In this document: piece by piece, positions 9,868 through 25,113 of the stretch | Numbering within the stretch: the stretch's first letter is position 1 | Layout of the letters: every line of letters starts with the position of its first letter | Program-made: the position numbers and the translations under genes | NCBI GenBank assembly: GCA_008704415.1 | Contig: VXIS01000032.1 | Span: 124,001-188,000 of the forward strand | Direction: 5' to 3' | Source: Sphaerosporella brunnea | Lineage: Eukaryota; Ascomycota; Pezizomycetes; Pezizales; Pyronemataceae | DNA: 64,000 nucleotides | The notes under the pieces: generated by a model | What the model was told of the DNA's origin: nothing | Seen by the model: the letters and a program-made list of their open reading frames with translations, nothing else | The model's database searches: none

Positions 9868-11793
9868 TTCTCACTCGCAGACCCAGACTTTAGGCAGGAA
9901 GCATAGGGGCCTTGCCTTAATAAGAAGCATTGACTAAGGTCATACCTGTGCTCGAACTGAAATATGGTTGCGTTTTTATGGAGTTCATGTGAAATGCCGA
10001 TGTGTAGTAAGAAGAATGTTTTTGCTGAGTGAAAGGTACTAACATCTTGCAGAAGATACCTGTGTATTGGACTCGGACATGATATTCAGACGATAGCATG
10101 CGAGTATGGTGGATCAGAAGTTCTGCCGCTGCTCTTGCTCACAATCATGGTTGCAGGGCTTTCGGCACGAGCATGCAGTGCTCAGGAGCCGTGCGTCGAG
10201 ATCACCTTGTTACTTGGTTAACTACAGCGGCCGACCTTTCTACAGATAAGGCACATCAGGTTTGCTGATCAAAAAAGGATTCATATAGCAATGCTCACTT
10301 CATTGAGTGTCATTCATTATATGCAGTCTAGAAAAGGGCTGGTTCAAAGAACTCGTACAAACAAAGAAGATACCTCCACAATCAACACGTGATGCCCTGC
10401 TTTCTGGAAAATCACAAGACAAACCTGCAGATAAGGGGAAAATACAAACAAGAATACATGACATCCTCCCCCCTCTTCTCCTCTGGCAACCCCCGCTGCG
10501 GGTATTAGAGCTCTGATAACATCGCTCGTTAGCAGCTACGTGGAGGGAGGAATCAGGTACCGGTAGTAATATAAAGTCCGCCCTTGGTCATATCGAGAGC
10601 CTGCTTCTACTTCTACTTGCGCTTCGAAAGCTTTTAGAGGTTCGATCTTCCACTGGAGGATTCTGGGGACTGCGGGAAAACATGCCCCGTTGATGATATT
10701 CTCGTGTGCAGCGGTAAGGGACGAGGGCTTTACAAGTTCGCACTCGAGTATGAGCTATGATCCGTGTCTAGCTATTGTCATCCATTTATCAGGAGAACTA
10801 CACCTAAAACTGTGGATATATAGAGGGACTGTGTCACGGGGTATTTTCAGACAAGGACTTGGTGGGCCCGATAGGATATTACAGAGAGCTGACCATGATG
10901 TGCATGCATACTTCTTATTCAGCTAGAAACCGTCGATCATACCGCAAATCCTAGTGTAAAAAAGTCTCCCCATCCTGTCTATAGGGATTGAGAATTACCG
11001 TTACCTAAAGAAGGTGAGGCGTTCTAGGCGGCTGCAGTACGAACGCTAGGTGTTTGTTTTCTAAAGTAAAAGCATGTATAAAAAGCCTGGATTCACCAAA
11101 GATAGAGCAACATCAACGCACCCTATTCCCTTGAGGGTACACACCTTTTTGCCAAGTAACTATCCATCTCCTTTTGGGAGGCGCTTGAGCAATTTGCTTC
11201 TGTGCTTGCGGAGGTAGCTCTTCGCCTTTTGCACACACTCTCCCTCTGAACGGGCATTTTCCACTTGGAATTTGGCCCACGGCAAGAAACCGCCCCGGCG
11301 CCGAGAAAGCAGACAAGCTTTCGTACATCCATGCCAACATGCGTGCTGTTGAGCGGCCACAAACCGAACCAAAGGGCTGGTATCAGCTGCGGGATGACCC
11401 CTCTGATGGAACTTGAAAAGGAATATGAGGATAATGTGGAGGAATTGGCATGGGCTATTAAATCTTGTAATTCGGTGGATTGTGTGAGGTTGTTCGAAAG
11501 GTTGCCGGGGGTGGACGCCATGAATCCCCCAACGCAAAAATAAGCCCACCCTCACCGGCACTCACTACATCGCCTATTTTACTTAAAAGGGTTTTATTTC
11601 GGTAGAGCTCGGTATCTATGTTTGCAACGATGAAAGCCCCACCGGTACCCGCCTAGGGAACAACCAACACGAACCCACACTAAACATATCCGAGCGTCTG
11701 CAAGAAGAAACAGACAAACGGTCTTGATGACGGCAGAAGTTCGTTCCAGTCCAGGAAAAGAACACAACAAACTGCCGGGTGCCTCGAGGGACT
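9868..11793. other. Gene-poor region with unresolved short ORFs
   Basis: From 9868 to about 11100 I see no coding signal. Between 11113 and 11561 overlapping frames are open on both strands: minus frames of 133 and 132 codons and a plus frame of 92. None has a recognisable domain and none can be preferred. A real small gene may exist here, most likely on the minus strand starting at 11521 or 11561, but I cannot support a model. Confidence 0.35.
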
Positions 11794-12458
11794 TTAGTTC
11801 TGTTGTCCAACAAGGTTAGCGATGGCTTCTGTTGCAGTTGAGGCAGCGGAAATGGGGAACTCACGTTGGTGAAATACCGATGAACGGCACCGGCACGCCT
11901 GTCCAGGTACTCTCTCATGGCGACAGACATCGACTCTCGGACCAAACGGTCCTGCCCGTAGAACTGCTCAGGACGAGCGGGGAAAGTGGGCACACGACTT
12001 GCAATCGGGACCGTGGAAGCCGCCGCAGCCTGGAGCGCATGTCCGTGGGCGATTGCATCCTGGTAACGCATAGGGGCAGGCGCCTGAACCAACCTCCCTG
12101 GTGGGGTAGGTGGGCGAGGAGGAGGGGGTGGGGGGGGAGGAGGGCGAGTATAGGCGTAATAGGCTGCGGCTGGAATTGGAGCCGGATAGCCCTGGGGCCA
12201 AACGTAAGGACCTCCGGGGGGACGGGCCGGGGCAGCGGGAGCAGCAACATGAGCGGTAACAGCAACAGGGCGATACACGACCGCTCCCTGCTGGTAGGCC
12301 CTGTGAACGACCTGACCGCCTTCAAAGACAGGACGGTACACGAGACCGTTGTTGTTCTGGGCCATATTTCCCTCAACGTAGGGAACGAGAATGCGCTGTC
12401 CAACCTGTCCACTGGGCGGAGCAGTAAAAGCTTCAGGGAACATCCTCCTGTCAGACAT
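11794..12458 (-). CDS. Proline-rich low-complexity protein, unknown
   Basis: The first exon is 11865-12458, starting MSDRRMFPEAFTAPPSGQ. A GTGAGT donor follows RYFTN. Splicing to the CAG at 11800-11802 leaves a terminal exon of one codon plus stop (11794-11799) and gives 199 aa. If the intron is retained, the frame continues to 11616 with a compositionally different tail. The protein has repeated VYRPV motifs near the N-terminus, a run of nine Pro, and a short charged C-terminal helix (SMSVAMREYLDRRAGAVHRY). I do not recognise the family. The 13-bp minisatellite begins about 100 bp upstream of the start codon, probably in the promoter or 5' UTR. Confidence 0.6.
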
Positions 12459-12561
12459 GGTGTATTTGGTGTATTTGATAGTCGGAATGCGTGTGTCGGT
12501 GAAAAGAAAAGTGAAAGAGGGCTGGCGGCTTGCAAAGGACAAGGTCGCAAGGGAGGGAGAA

Positions 12562-12639
12562 AGTGGAGGGAGAAAGTGGAGGGAGAAAGTGGAGGGAGAA
12601 AGTGGAGGGAGAAAGTGGAGGGAGAAAGTGGAGGGAGAA
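12562..12639. repeat. 13-bp minisatellite, six perfect copies
   Basis: Six identical copies of agtggagggagaa run head to tail and are flanked by purine-rich partial copies. The plus strand is all purine except for one T per unit, so the array is strand-asymmetric. Confidence 0.95.
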
Positions 12640-13597
12640 AGTCGTAAGGGAGGGAGGGAGAAGGTCGAAGGGGGAAAGGTTGAAGGTAGGGTTGGATGAA
12701 AAGAGTTGAAGGTGGTTTATGGCAAGAGGTGAAGCGCAATTTATTGGAGGGTTGGGTTGACCGGTTCTTTAGCGATTCGAAGTGCTTAATGTATTCAATG
12801 TGCCAACGACATTCTGTCTCTGAAGTCTAGCATCACTGGAAAGCACTCGGCATTTTACAATGCTACTTCAAGAAACTGTGCGCGCGATTCTGAAAAGCCG
12901 CGGAATGAAGCTTATTTGATTGGCTATTTCCACAGACAAAGTATTGCAAATGTGGAGCACTTCTATGACATCGTCATATGGTCAGATTTGCAAAACCATC
13001 TGCAAACGAACCTATCCATTAAAGGGCAAGCACTCGCAGTCAGGATAAACCGGCGATTTTAGAACCCCATTACAGTATCGACAGGCAGCAAGTGTACAAT
13101 CGACTGCGGAGACTCTGCAGGCAAAACCCACGGGCAAAAAAAACACCCAGCAGCTACCTCAAAGACGAGAGTTTCAACACCTGCAGCAGACATCTCGGCA
13201 CACTGCATTGGAATTGGCTTGGCTGGTAAAGCACAGCTGTGCTCAAAGAATGTGATCCCTACGCGTCGACGGACAGAGCAGAATGGAGCTCTTCCTACCC
13301 AAGTCTCAAGGTTAAGTTGCTGGTTGACCCGAGCCCTAGCCCATGTCACGTGTAGCCCAACGCAACCCTACTCAATCTGTACCATGCTTTCCCCGCTGTG
13401 TAACCAGACACAACCAGGGTCGACCCAATAAACTAAAAGTGAACCTCCCACAGCAAACAACTGCCCCCCCCCCCCCCACACCTCAACTAAGTATATACCA
13501 ACACCCCTTCCTTCTTTCCATCTCGTTTCATCTTCCTTCCTCCTTCTCCATCTTTACCACCCGTTCGCTCCCACCCTATTTCTACATCGTTAAGCCG

Positions 13598-13704
13598 GTA
13601 AGAGCTCTTCGTTAACTCCATTTGTCGTTGCTTTAAGCACTAAGCTCCTAATGTCGTGTGGCTTGTGTGGCTTCTTCATTGCAATGCTGAACGCTTTCAC
13701 CCAG
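13598..13704 (+). other. Probable 5' UTR intron of the Yag7-like gene
   Basis: A GTAAGA donor follows the pyrimidine-rich leader at 13598. A CAG acceptor ends at 13704, 21 bp before the start codon. The segment contains short ATG frames that splicing would remove. This is inferred from splice consensus only. Confidence 0.45.
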
Positions 13705-13725
13705 AATACCGAATAGTCTACCAAA

Positions 13726-15349
13726 ATGTCTGCTCCACCAAACCCTGACAAGGCTCCATCCAAGTCTCGCCGACAGGGAAAACGTAACAAGAAATCCGTC
13801 GACGAACCTGCCATCTCGATCGCTCCTTCGGGAGAGACGGCCTCCCCCGCTGCGGAGCCGTCCTCACCAGTCGACGTCACAAACGCTGGTACCCCGACCG
13901 GTGCTGCTGCTTCAGAGTCCGGCAAGCCGGAGCGAATCGAGATGGAATCCCTTAAGGATGTCGGCAGGTATGTGGGAGCTGTGAAGGAAGCAGCATCCAT
14001 CAAGACTAACGCCATTACTCGCTACAGACGCCTCCGTCGCCAGGCTAAAAAGCTGGTATGCACTCTGGGACGATCCTAACTCGTCTCATCCCGTTTAGTT
14101 AATTGTCGCTCACATTCAATGCAGGAAAACATTAAGAGATTGGAGGATAAGATCAAGGACTTGCCCGAGGGGGAGCTAGCGACTACCAAGCTAATCAACG
14201 CTGACGAGCGCAAGAAGCTCCAAGACAAGCCTGTCATAGTTGCCGTCCATAAGGAGCTCGTCGAAATCCACGACAAGCTCAGGACCGTGTCTGATACAGA
14301 GGACAAGCTGCTCGAGGAGCGCTTAGAGCAACAGCGGCGCAAGCACGACGCTCAGCTTGCAGCAGAAGTGAAGAAAGCCAAGCATGAGGGGATCAGGATT
14401 GGTCGCGAGGGACAGGATGGTCCCGAGAGCACTGTCGCTGTCCTGTTGAAGTTCTTGAGATTGGCTGGTTACCGACGGTCTACCAAGAGCGACAGTGCTG
14501 AGGAAGACGAGGCCATCGAGCACGTCTTGGTCCTCGTGTATTCTGGCGATGCCATGAAGACCTGTATCAAACTGGCCGAAGGATCTTCTGACCCGGTTGG
14601 AGAGGGACACAGCGTTACTTGTATGTTTCCAACCTTGAGAACCGTGAACACTTTTACCAGTAGCTAACGTGTTTGAAGTCGCTCGCATCAAGGAGCTCGC
14701 CTTTAGCCTCGAGATTGACGAATTGGACGAGCCAGAGGAACAGCCAGCTGCGCCTACTGAAGCCGTGGATGCACCGGTCGAGACTGCTAGCCAGGAAGTC
14801 TCCATCCCCACTGAGCAAGTCGAAACCACTATCCCGCCGCAGCAGACCTTGACCGATACTACCGAATCGGAGGTACCCACTTGTGCACCTGCGACTACCG
14901 GTCCTTCCGACGTGGCTTCTAACGAGGCCGGAGTTTCCGCTGATCCTTCCTCACCCCAAGGATTGCAGAACGGCTGGGTCGAGGTTTCGGTCCCCGAGGA
15001 TGCCGAGGGCTGGTCGAACGCTACTGATAGTGGAAAGCCGTTGGCTGAATCCACTGGTAATGTGCAGTCAGCTGCTAGCAGTGAGCCCAAGCAAGGCGAA
15101 TTCCAGGATGTTCAGAGCAAGCGTGGAAGGGGTCGTGGAGGATATCGCGGAAGAGGAGACTTCCGTGGTGGATACCGTGGACGTGGTGGATTCCGTGGAG
15201 ACAGGGGAGGTGGAGAGCGTGGAGGCTTCCGCGGTGAGCGTGGAGGCGGTGATCGTGGTGGCCGTGGTGGCTTCAGGCATCGCCGCGGAGGACCCCCCAA
15301 GGAAGGCGGACACGCCTCAGCCCCTCCAGCTCAACCCATTTCCACCTAA
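13726..15349 (+). CDS. Yag7-like coiled-coil/RGG-box protein
   Basis: Three exons (13726-14055, 14125-14620 and 14679-15349) give 498 aa. The N-terminus is basic and low-complexity (SKSRRQGKRNKKSVDEPA). Residues about 75-180 form a charged helical region, including the LKDVGRYVGAVKEAAS block and the paired RYRRLRRQAKKL motif, followed by a second helical part through about 260. This arrangement resembles the dimerisation region of fungal Yag7-like proteins. The middle is acidic and disordered. The last 80 residues are an RGG/GGYRGRG box expected to bind RNA. A role in RNA or ribosome-associated regulation is inferred from composition. The family assignment is moderate. Confidence 0.75.
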
Positions 15350-16034
15350 AAAGATCCCGACCAGCTGTATTCCTCTCCTTGTGTTTCGTTCTATTTTTTT
15401 TTTCTTGGTTCGGGCACTTATTGGAGTTACGGTGGTTTGGAATCAGGAAAGGGTACGGTATTCCGAAAAAAAACAAAACAGAACAAAATATGAGAGTATA
15501 AAATCTCGCCGTCACAAAACAACAAGGCAGTTTCATATTCCGGCTTTGTATTTGTTCCTTTGAAGCATTCTTCGGGTTGCGATTGTAATTTCCTTACGGT
15601 GCTTCTGGTGTACACATGCATCTGGTCGAATTTCTGGCGAACATGGTCCTTTCTCTCTCTTTTTTGTTCCCTCTTTTTTCCCTTTATGTGTGTGTGTGTT
15701 GGTTGGATTGTGGACAGAAATACTCCGCGATAGGTATTGGTGTGCCTTTTTCATTTCCCCCCCCCCTCTTCTCTGGCTTTCCGTGCAGGCTTATAGCTAT
15801 CGATACCGACGCATATGATAACAGTACGCATGAAAGAAGGGTCGGTGTTATTTTATAAGGAGATGTATCATTTTCACAGGCGGGAGTAGCTGTAGTGGGC
15901 ATGTCTGGTGGTTTGGTCGGCCCTTTCGTACTCGGGTATGCGATGTAATTCACGAAGCAGGAACTCGGGAGTGATCACGCAGGAGGATGTGATGTGTTTG
16001 GACGATGGGATCCTGGAAGAAGAAGGACATCCGA

Positions 16035-16065
<31 letters not shown>

Positions 16066-16982
16066 GCGTGCTGCAGCAAAAGCTTTTTTTCCCTTCTAAT
16101 CTTATCTCACTGGTATGTGCATCGGCGTCGTGGTGTGGTGTGCCCAGGCTTCTCAAGCATTGTACTGGGTATATCTATCTGTAGCAGATCTGGCGCTCGG
16201 GTTCGGTTCGTCCCTTGCGGGTTCCTGCATCTTGCAGTGGCTCTGAGCCTCTGGGCCGAGATTGAGAGATGATGACCAGCTTTCTGAGGCCTTCGAATTC
16301 CATGATGCCTGGGCAGACGAGAGGAACAGTGTAAAGGACTTCATAAGCGTTTAGTGTATGCAATATATTCGACATGCGGAACGCGTCAATGTACGATCAA
16401 CATCCACAAGATCCATCCAGCTTTGCTTGTCGGGAGCCAGTCGGTGGCTTGGCCGCCTTCGCAAATCGAATCACCGCCAGGCACTCACTCGCTCCATTCG
16501 TACGCACTCTTTTTGCTTGCAAATTGCGGGACGAAGAAAGAGATCGCACGCGAACCAGCGCTACTATCTGGCGATAGCTAGTCCCCTTCATTCTCTCAGC
16601 CCGGAAGACAACAGCGCAGCACCTCAACTTTCCGTTCTTTCAATCCCATCTCGCCAAAGCTAAAATCAGAGCAGTTTACCTCTGCTGCTTCTTTCAACAA
16701 CACCCGTCGCCCTTACCCCCCACCCCCCGTCCCACCTGTCCCCCCCCCATCACCAACCAGCTCGCGTCGAACCATATTCCCACCGCGCTGCGTCCGTCAC
16801 CATCTCCCCCGAACTTTCGATCACAAGCGAACCACTCCTCCTCCCAAGTCAGACGAAAATCCCCACGGATTGCGGACTCCTAGGAAATAATTTCGCTACA
16901 ACTTGCCTAAGCTCTGTGTTTTGCACAGCAGCATCACTGGTGTCCCTGAGAACACTTCCTTCGACGAGAATCACTGCCTGCC
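15350..16982. other. Intergenic: 3' flank of the RGG gene and long 5' leader of KDM4
   Basis: A (GAT)n tract of about ten copies lies at 16035-16064. From about 16600 to 16860 the plus strand is C/T-rich, as expected for the 5' leader of the demethylase. Short ORFs on both strands show no domain. Confidence 0.5.
16035..16064. repeat. (GAT)10 microsatellite
   Basis: About ten uninterrupted GAT units lie in the spacer between the RGG gene and the KDM4 gene. Confidence 0.9.
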
Positions 16983-21247
<4,265 letters not shown>

Positions 21248-23147
21248 ACCGCACGATGACATTTGCTTCGAAATGACACCACGAAGTGTTTATTTCCATC
21301 AAATGAGCTGCTGTGAATAGGTGTAATTGGGGTTACGGCGTTAGTTTGGGGAGTTGTGGGTTGTACAGCACCTTTTCTTGGGTGTTCTTTTTCCTTTCCA
21401 TTTGGGTTGTTTTTCTGTTTTTTTCTAAATGGGGATTTGTTCTTTTACGTTTTCCTTACTTACGCATTCATGGGATACGTTGGGTTCATGGCTGTATTTT
21501 TTCTTGCATTGCTGTGATGCTGTGTGTTTTTTTTCCCTTCGTTGCAGCATGGTACGGTATTTTCTTCATGTGCGTGTACATACAGTGTACTGCTCGGATA
21601 TATTTCTGAGTTTCACCTTTGTTCGGTACGGTGCTGTGTACATACATGTATGTACCGATGCCCGAGTACTTGCTTCGTACATGAGTCTTTTCAAAATGAC
21701 CAACCTGAGGTGAGAAGCGAATCGGGCTTTCAGCCGATGCAAGGGACTGATGTCGATGTGAGATGGTCATAGCCGCGAAGATTTTGATATTTATTTTGAC
21801 ATTTGGTTCATTCACTTTAGGTCATCACTCAGATTGCCGATTACTGTGCGAGGAATGAGGCTCGGACTGGATTCCGGTGCTGACCGCCAAGACACTTTTT
21901 TATTAAAGTACGGGCGGATCTGACAGTTCCCGGACATAGCTTGTTAGCAACTCTCTGAATTCTGCTGGCCATTGGTCCTTGATGGGTCGTGACGAAACGC
22001 TCGCGGGTTGAGCGTTTCGCCGGCGGGAATTTCGGTCACTGCGAAGCACTCGTGCCAAGATTTAGGTGCTGACAACCGGTTTCTTTGCACAACGGACTGA
22101 CCCTCTTGCTGACTGCTGACGTCCGAACCTCATTGCTCGCTACAATACTCTATCGGAAGTTACGAGGATGCTGGGGGGAAAGCGGGTATCGGTATCGGTA
22201 TCGGAGCACCCTTGATCTGCCTGATCCCAGCATCGTTTCCAACCCAGCGCTTGCTTTCATCGAATCGCAGATCGACGCACAGATGATAGATCTACATGTG
22301 TCGCTCTCTCTTCTGTGCCGGGTTGTTCCTTTTTCTGTGGCGACGAAGCTGGCTTCATGGGATTGTAACGGGATTCGGGATTCGGCGTCCCCGTTCAAAT
22401 GCTGACGGACGTCATGGTGCTAGTTACCCTATCTACAGCTAGCCGATTGACACCCGCAGGGTCCCGTGCTGCTGGCTGGAATTTGTGTTTCTCGGCACGG
22501 TCCAGCACTTCCGAGTTGTACCCTACGACACACTTGAGCAGGTCTGGATCGGCGTGGTTTTTTTTTTTTGTTTTTTTTTTTTGCGAAAACCGCCGTATTC
22601 CCTCGCTCCGCGGATTTGCAAAGTTGAAGAAATCGGGTCAGGAGATCCCTAGGCCGTGACATTTTCGAGCTCTGTCTGTAAAGCTCCGTCACCAACGGTG
22701 CGCCATACCCTTCGCGGCCATCGCCTTACGTACGGAGAAGCAGTCGAGGCCACCCTACCACCTGCTCGGCCCACTTCCGGGCTCGCGGACATCCGACTCA
22801 TGCATGCATCCCCTCCCCCGCAGAAGGCGTGCGGAAGAAAACACGAAAGAAGAGAAATCCGGCAAAACAGCCTCCTCTGCGAATTCCCCCGTTGTTAAAA
22901 AAAAATAAAAATTTTGCATATATGTAGGTCCCGTAAAGCTCGCCTGAAAACTGTCGATCTACACCACCAAGCTTTCTTTCATTGCATATAATCAACTTTT
23001 TCCCCCCCGTTGTCTAGGTATCACATCATCCCGACGACACCAGTGCACCACTATTAAAGCCTCGCCCTTCCGCACCATCTCTGTCGACCTGACAGCTGCC
23101 ACTCACCAATCTATTCTCTAAAACTTTCCGCCAGCGCCCTCAACACC
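21248..23147. other. Gene-poor spacer between KDM4 and rcf2
   Basis: The spacer contains the 3' flank of KDM4, a perfect 10-bp-stem hairpin at 21993-22019, a (GGTATC)n tract at 22183-22204, T-rich runs at about 22558-22582 and the 5' leader of rcf2 from about 23000. Short ORFs are open, but none is convincing. Confidence 0.5.
21993..22019. repeat. Perfect 10-bp inverted repeat with 7-nt loop
   Basis: cgaaacgctc and its exact reverse complement flank the loop gcgggtt. It is not followed by a T run. It may be a protein-binding palindrome, an RNA hairpin or chance. Confidence 0.8.
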
Positions 23148-23877
23148 ATGAAGCTTCTCACCCCCGAAGAAGAGAAGGCCCACTACAGAGCCGTGCTCAC
23201 GGGAGGCACCATCGGTGGAGTAGTCGGTCTCGCCATCGGTCTCGGTGCTAATGCCTTCTTCTACCGTCGCTCGCCTTTCTACCGCTCCCTGACTGTTCCG
23301 CTCCGCGCCTTCTTCATCTCGTCTACCAGTACCTTCGGTGCTATTATAGAGGCAGATCGATACTCGAGAGCATTCGAGGCCTCGCAGCGGTCCGCCGACA
23401 GAATCCTTCTTGAGCGCCGTCAGCGCCAGCTGGCCGAGGAGGAGGCGAACATGACTAAGTGGGAGAAGGCCATGAAGCTCGGAAAGGAATACCGATACAC
23501 GATCGTGACGGCGTCCTGGGCGGCTGCTATGGCTGGGTCTCTCGCATGGGTCTCTCGGGACAAGTACCTCACCACCGCCCAGAAGCTCGTTCAGGCTCGT
23601 GTGTACGCGCAGGGCTTGACGCTGCTCATCTTGGTTGCAACCGCTGGTTTCGAGGTTGCCGATGCTAGGGCGGCCAAGAAGGAAGCCCAGCTGCACCCTG
23701 GACAGAAGAGGCCGCATCGCGAGGCATACGCTGGAGAGGATTTGTGGAAAGGTGTGTTTTTTCTTTTCCTCGGTGCTACCTTCGGCCTAGTGATAACTTG
23801 CTGACTGTACAACAGATATGATTGAGGCTGAAGAGAAACGGCAAGCTGCTCGCCAGGCTGGGGCTACCGAGCAATAG
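23148..23877 (+). CDS. rcf2: Respiratory supercomplex factor 2 (Rcf2, HIG1 family)
   Basis: Two exons (23148-23751 and 23816-23877) give 221 aa, a normal length for Rcf2. The start MKLLTPEEEKAHY is followed by a glycine-rich membrane segment (about 17-40). A charged central helix follows. Then come two hydrophobic segments of the HIG1 type at about residues 115-170, with TIVTASWAAAMAGSLAW, the QARVYAQGLT motif and a second helix. Rcf2 sits in the inner mitochondrial membrane and assists assembly and regulation of cytochrome c oxidase and the III-IV supercomplex. The C-terminal exon encodes a short charged tail. The upstream leader is rich in C and T. Confidence 0.88.
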
Positions 23878-24258
23878 GGTGAGACATGAAAAGCAAAGGT
23901 ATATTTTACGAATGGATCGTCGAGTGATAGAAGCAGTTGGACGTGTACAGTAGTTGGAGAAGGAGTTTTTTTTTTTTTTTTTTTTCCATATTTCTCTCCA
24001 TACTCCTTTCCCTATTCTTTTTGTTATTTGCATGGGAGACGGGATCAGTTAACTTTTTGTTTTTCTTGGGATTTCGTTTACTTCCAAGGTTGGTATTTTG
24101 TAGACGGGTTTTCCGTTTTGGGTGACAGTTCTTTAGATGTCGGCTACATATCAAATGAGCCGGATGTCTTGAAAGAACTTTGTGTACGATAGGATACGAG
24201 ACATAATTTCAATCAGACACAAATAAAACTAGAAAGTACCTAGGTAACTATTTATCTA

Positions 24259-24373
24259 CTCGCGTTTCCGAAAAAAGATCGAATCACGTGATTTATTTTT
24301 CTGAGCAGTGAGCACAAACTTCGATTCAGGTGCATCAAAGTCACGTGATTCGGTCTTTTTTCGGAAATGCGAG
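24259..24373. mobile_element. 115-bp foldback MITE with TA flanks
   Basis: The left arm starts CTCGCGTTTCCG and continues through GATCGAATCACGTGA. The right arm is its reverse complement with only a few mismatches. TA lies immediately outside both ends (24257-24258 and 24374-24375). The arms are about 34 nt and the loop is about 45 nt. There is no coding capacity. Each arm contains a CACGTG E-box core. Confidence 0.85.
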
Positions 24374-24381
24374 TACATGTA

Positions 24382-24907
24382 GTAGTGGTACTCAAGGTAG
24401 GCTGAAAAGGCCTGGTGGCTGGAAATCCAGTGGGCAGGCAACGTGAGTTTTCCAGCCAGATTTTTCCATCCAGCGCCGAACAATCACGATATCTTCGCGT
24501 GACTACACGCTTTACTCAGCGAAATTTACTCCGCCCACCCCGCGCTCATCATGCCGCGAATTACCCAAAGAGCGCGGACACTAGGGAAAATTTCTACCTA
24601 TATATGATAAACGCGGTGGAAAAGTTTGAGGATGCTGTTTTTAATATTTGCGGTTTTTTTTTTTGTGGCGGCTGTTCGATTTTGCTGTCGCTGCGATGTG
24701 TTGTTGTTTGCTAGTGAGGCTCGCAGGGAGGCTGCGGGCTGCGTCACAGCCTAGTGGCATGACAGCGACGTCACCCAGCCAGCAACCAAAAAGTTTGCAG
24801 AAAAGGTCCCTCAAAGTCCGCAGCCAGGCTGGAGCCTCCTATTGGATCTTTTGCGGCACTCGATTTCCAGCCAGCCGGCCTTTTCAGCCTACCTTGAGTA
24901 CCACTAC
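24382..24907. mobile_element. 526-bp TIR element, TA-flanked (family B)
   Basis: The ends are GTAGTGGTACTCAAGGTAGG on the left and its exact reverse complement on the right. The inverted repeat continues with minor mismatches for about 48 nt. TA flanks both ends (24380-24381 and 24908-24909). The interior has no transposase. The termini resemble those of the element at 39992-40233. Confidence 0.85.
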
Positions 24908-24909
24908 TA

Positions 24910-25113
24910 TCGCGTGGCCCCCAATGTCGTTTTCTGCCCAGTGTCGCGCTGAAAAGTACGCTGGCTGGCTCAGAAATACGCATGGCAACGGGCGGCGTTG
25001 CGGGGTGGTGGTTGCGGCGCCAGATCCTCGCCAGAGCTGCCCGCGTATTTCTGAGCCAGCCAGCGTACTTTTCAGCGCGACACTGGGGAGAAAACGACAT
25101 GGGGGCCACGCGA
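24910..25113. mobile_element. 204-bp foldback element adjoining family B, TA-flanked
   Basis: The arms begin TCGCGTGGCCCCC and form an almost perfect inverted repeat of roughly 70 nt, with CGCTGAAAAGTACGCTGGC in both, around a loop at about 24977-25043. The left TA (24908-24909) is shared with the right end of the previous element. The right TA is 25114-25115. Confidence 0.85.

Larger units (their letters stand above)
12459..13725. promoter_or_regulatory. Divergent promoter region between the Pro-rich gene and the Yag7-like gene
   Basis: The region contains the minisatellite at 12562-12639, a C run at about 13464-13477 and a pyrimidine-rich stretch at 13480-13590 typical of fungal 5' leaders. 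A likely 5' UTR intron, 13598-13704, lies just before the plus-strand start. I see no separate gene. Confidence 0.5.

Noticed and set aside
11265..11543. Plus-strand 92-codon ORF as a gene
   Set aside because: Overlaps longer minus-strand frames and has neither splice structure nor a recognisable domain; no strand could be preferred.
11832..12647. 271-codon plus-strand ORF over the Pro-rich gene
   Set aside because: It reads through the 13-bp minisatellite and is antisense to a frame with a plausible start and splice sites.
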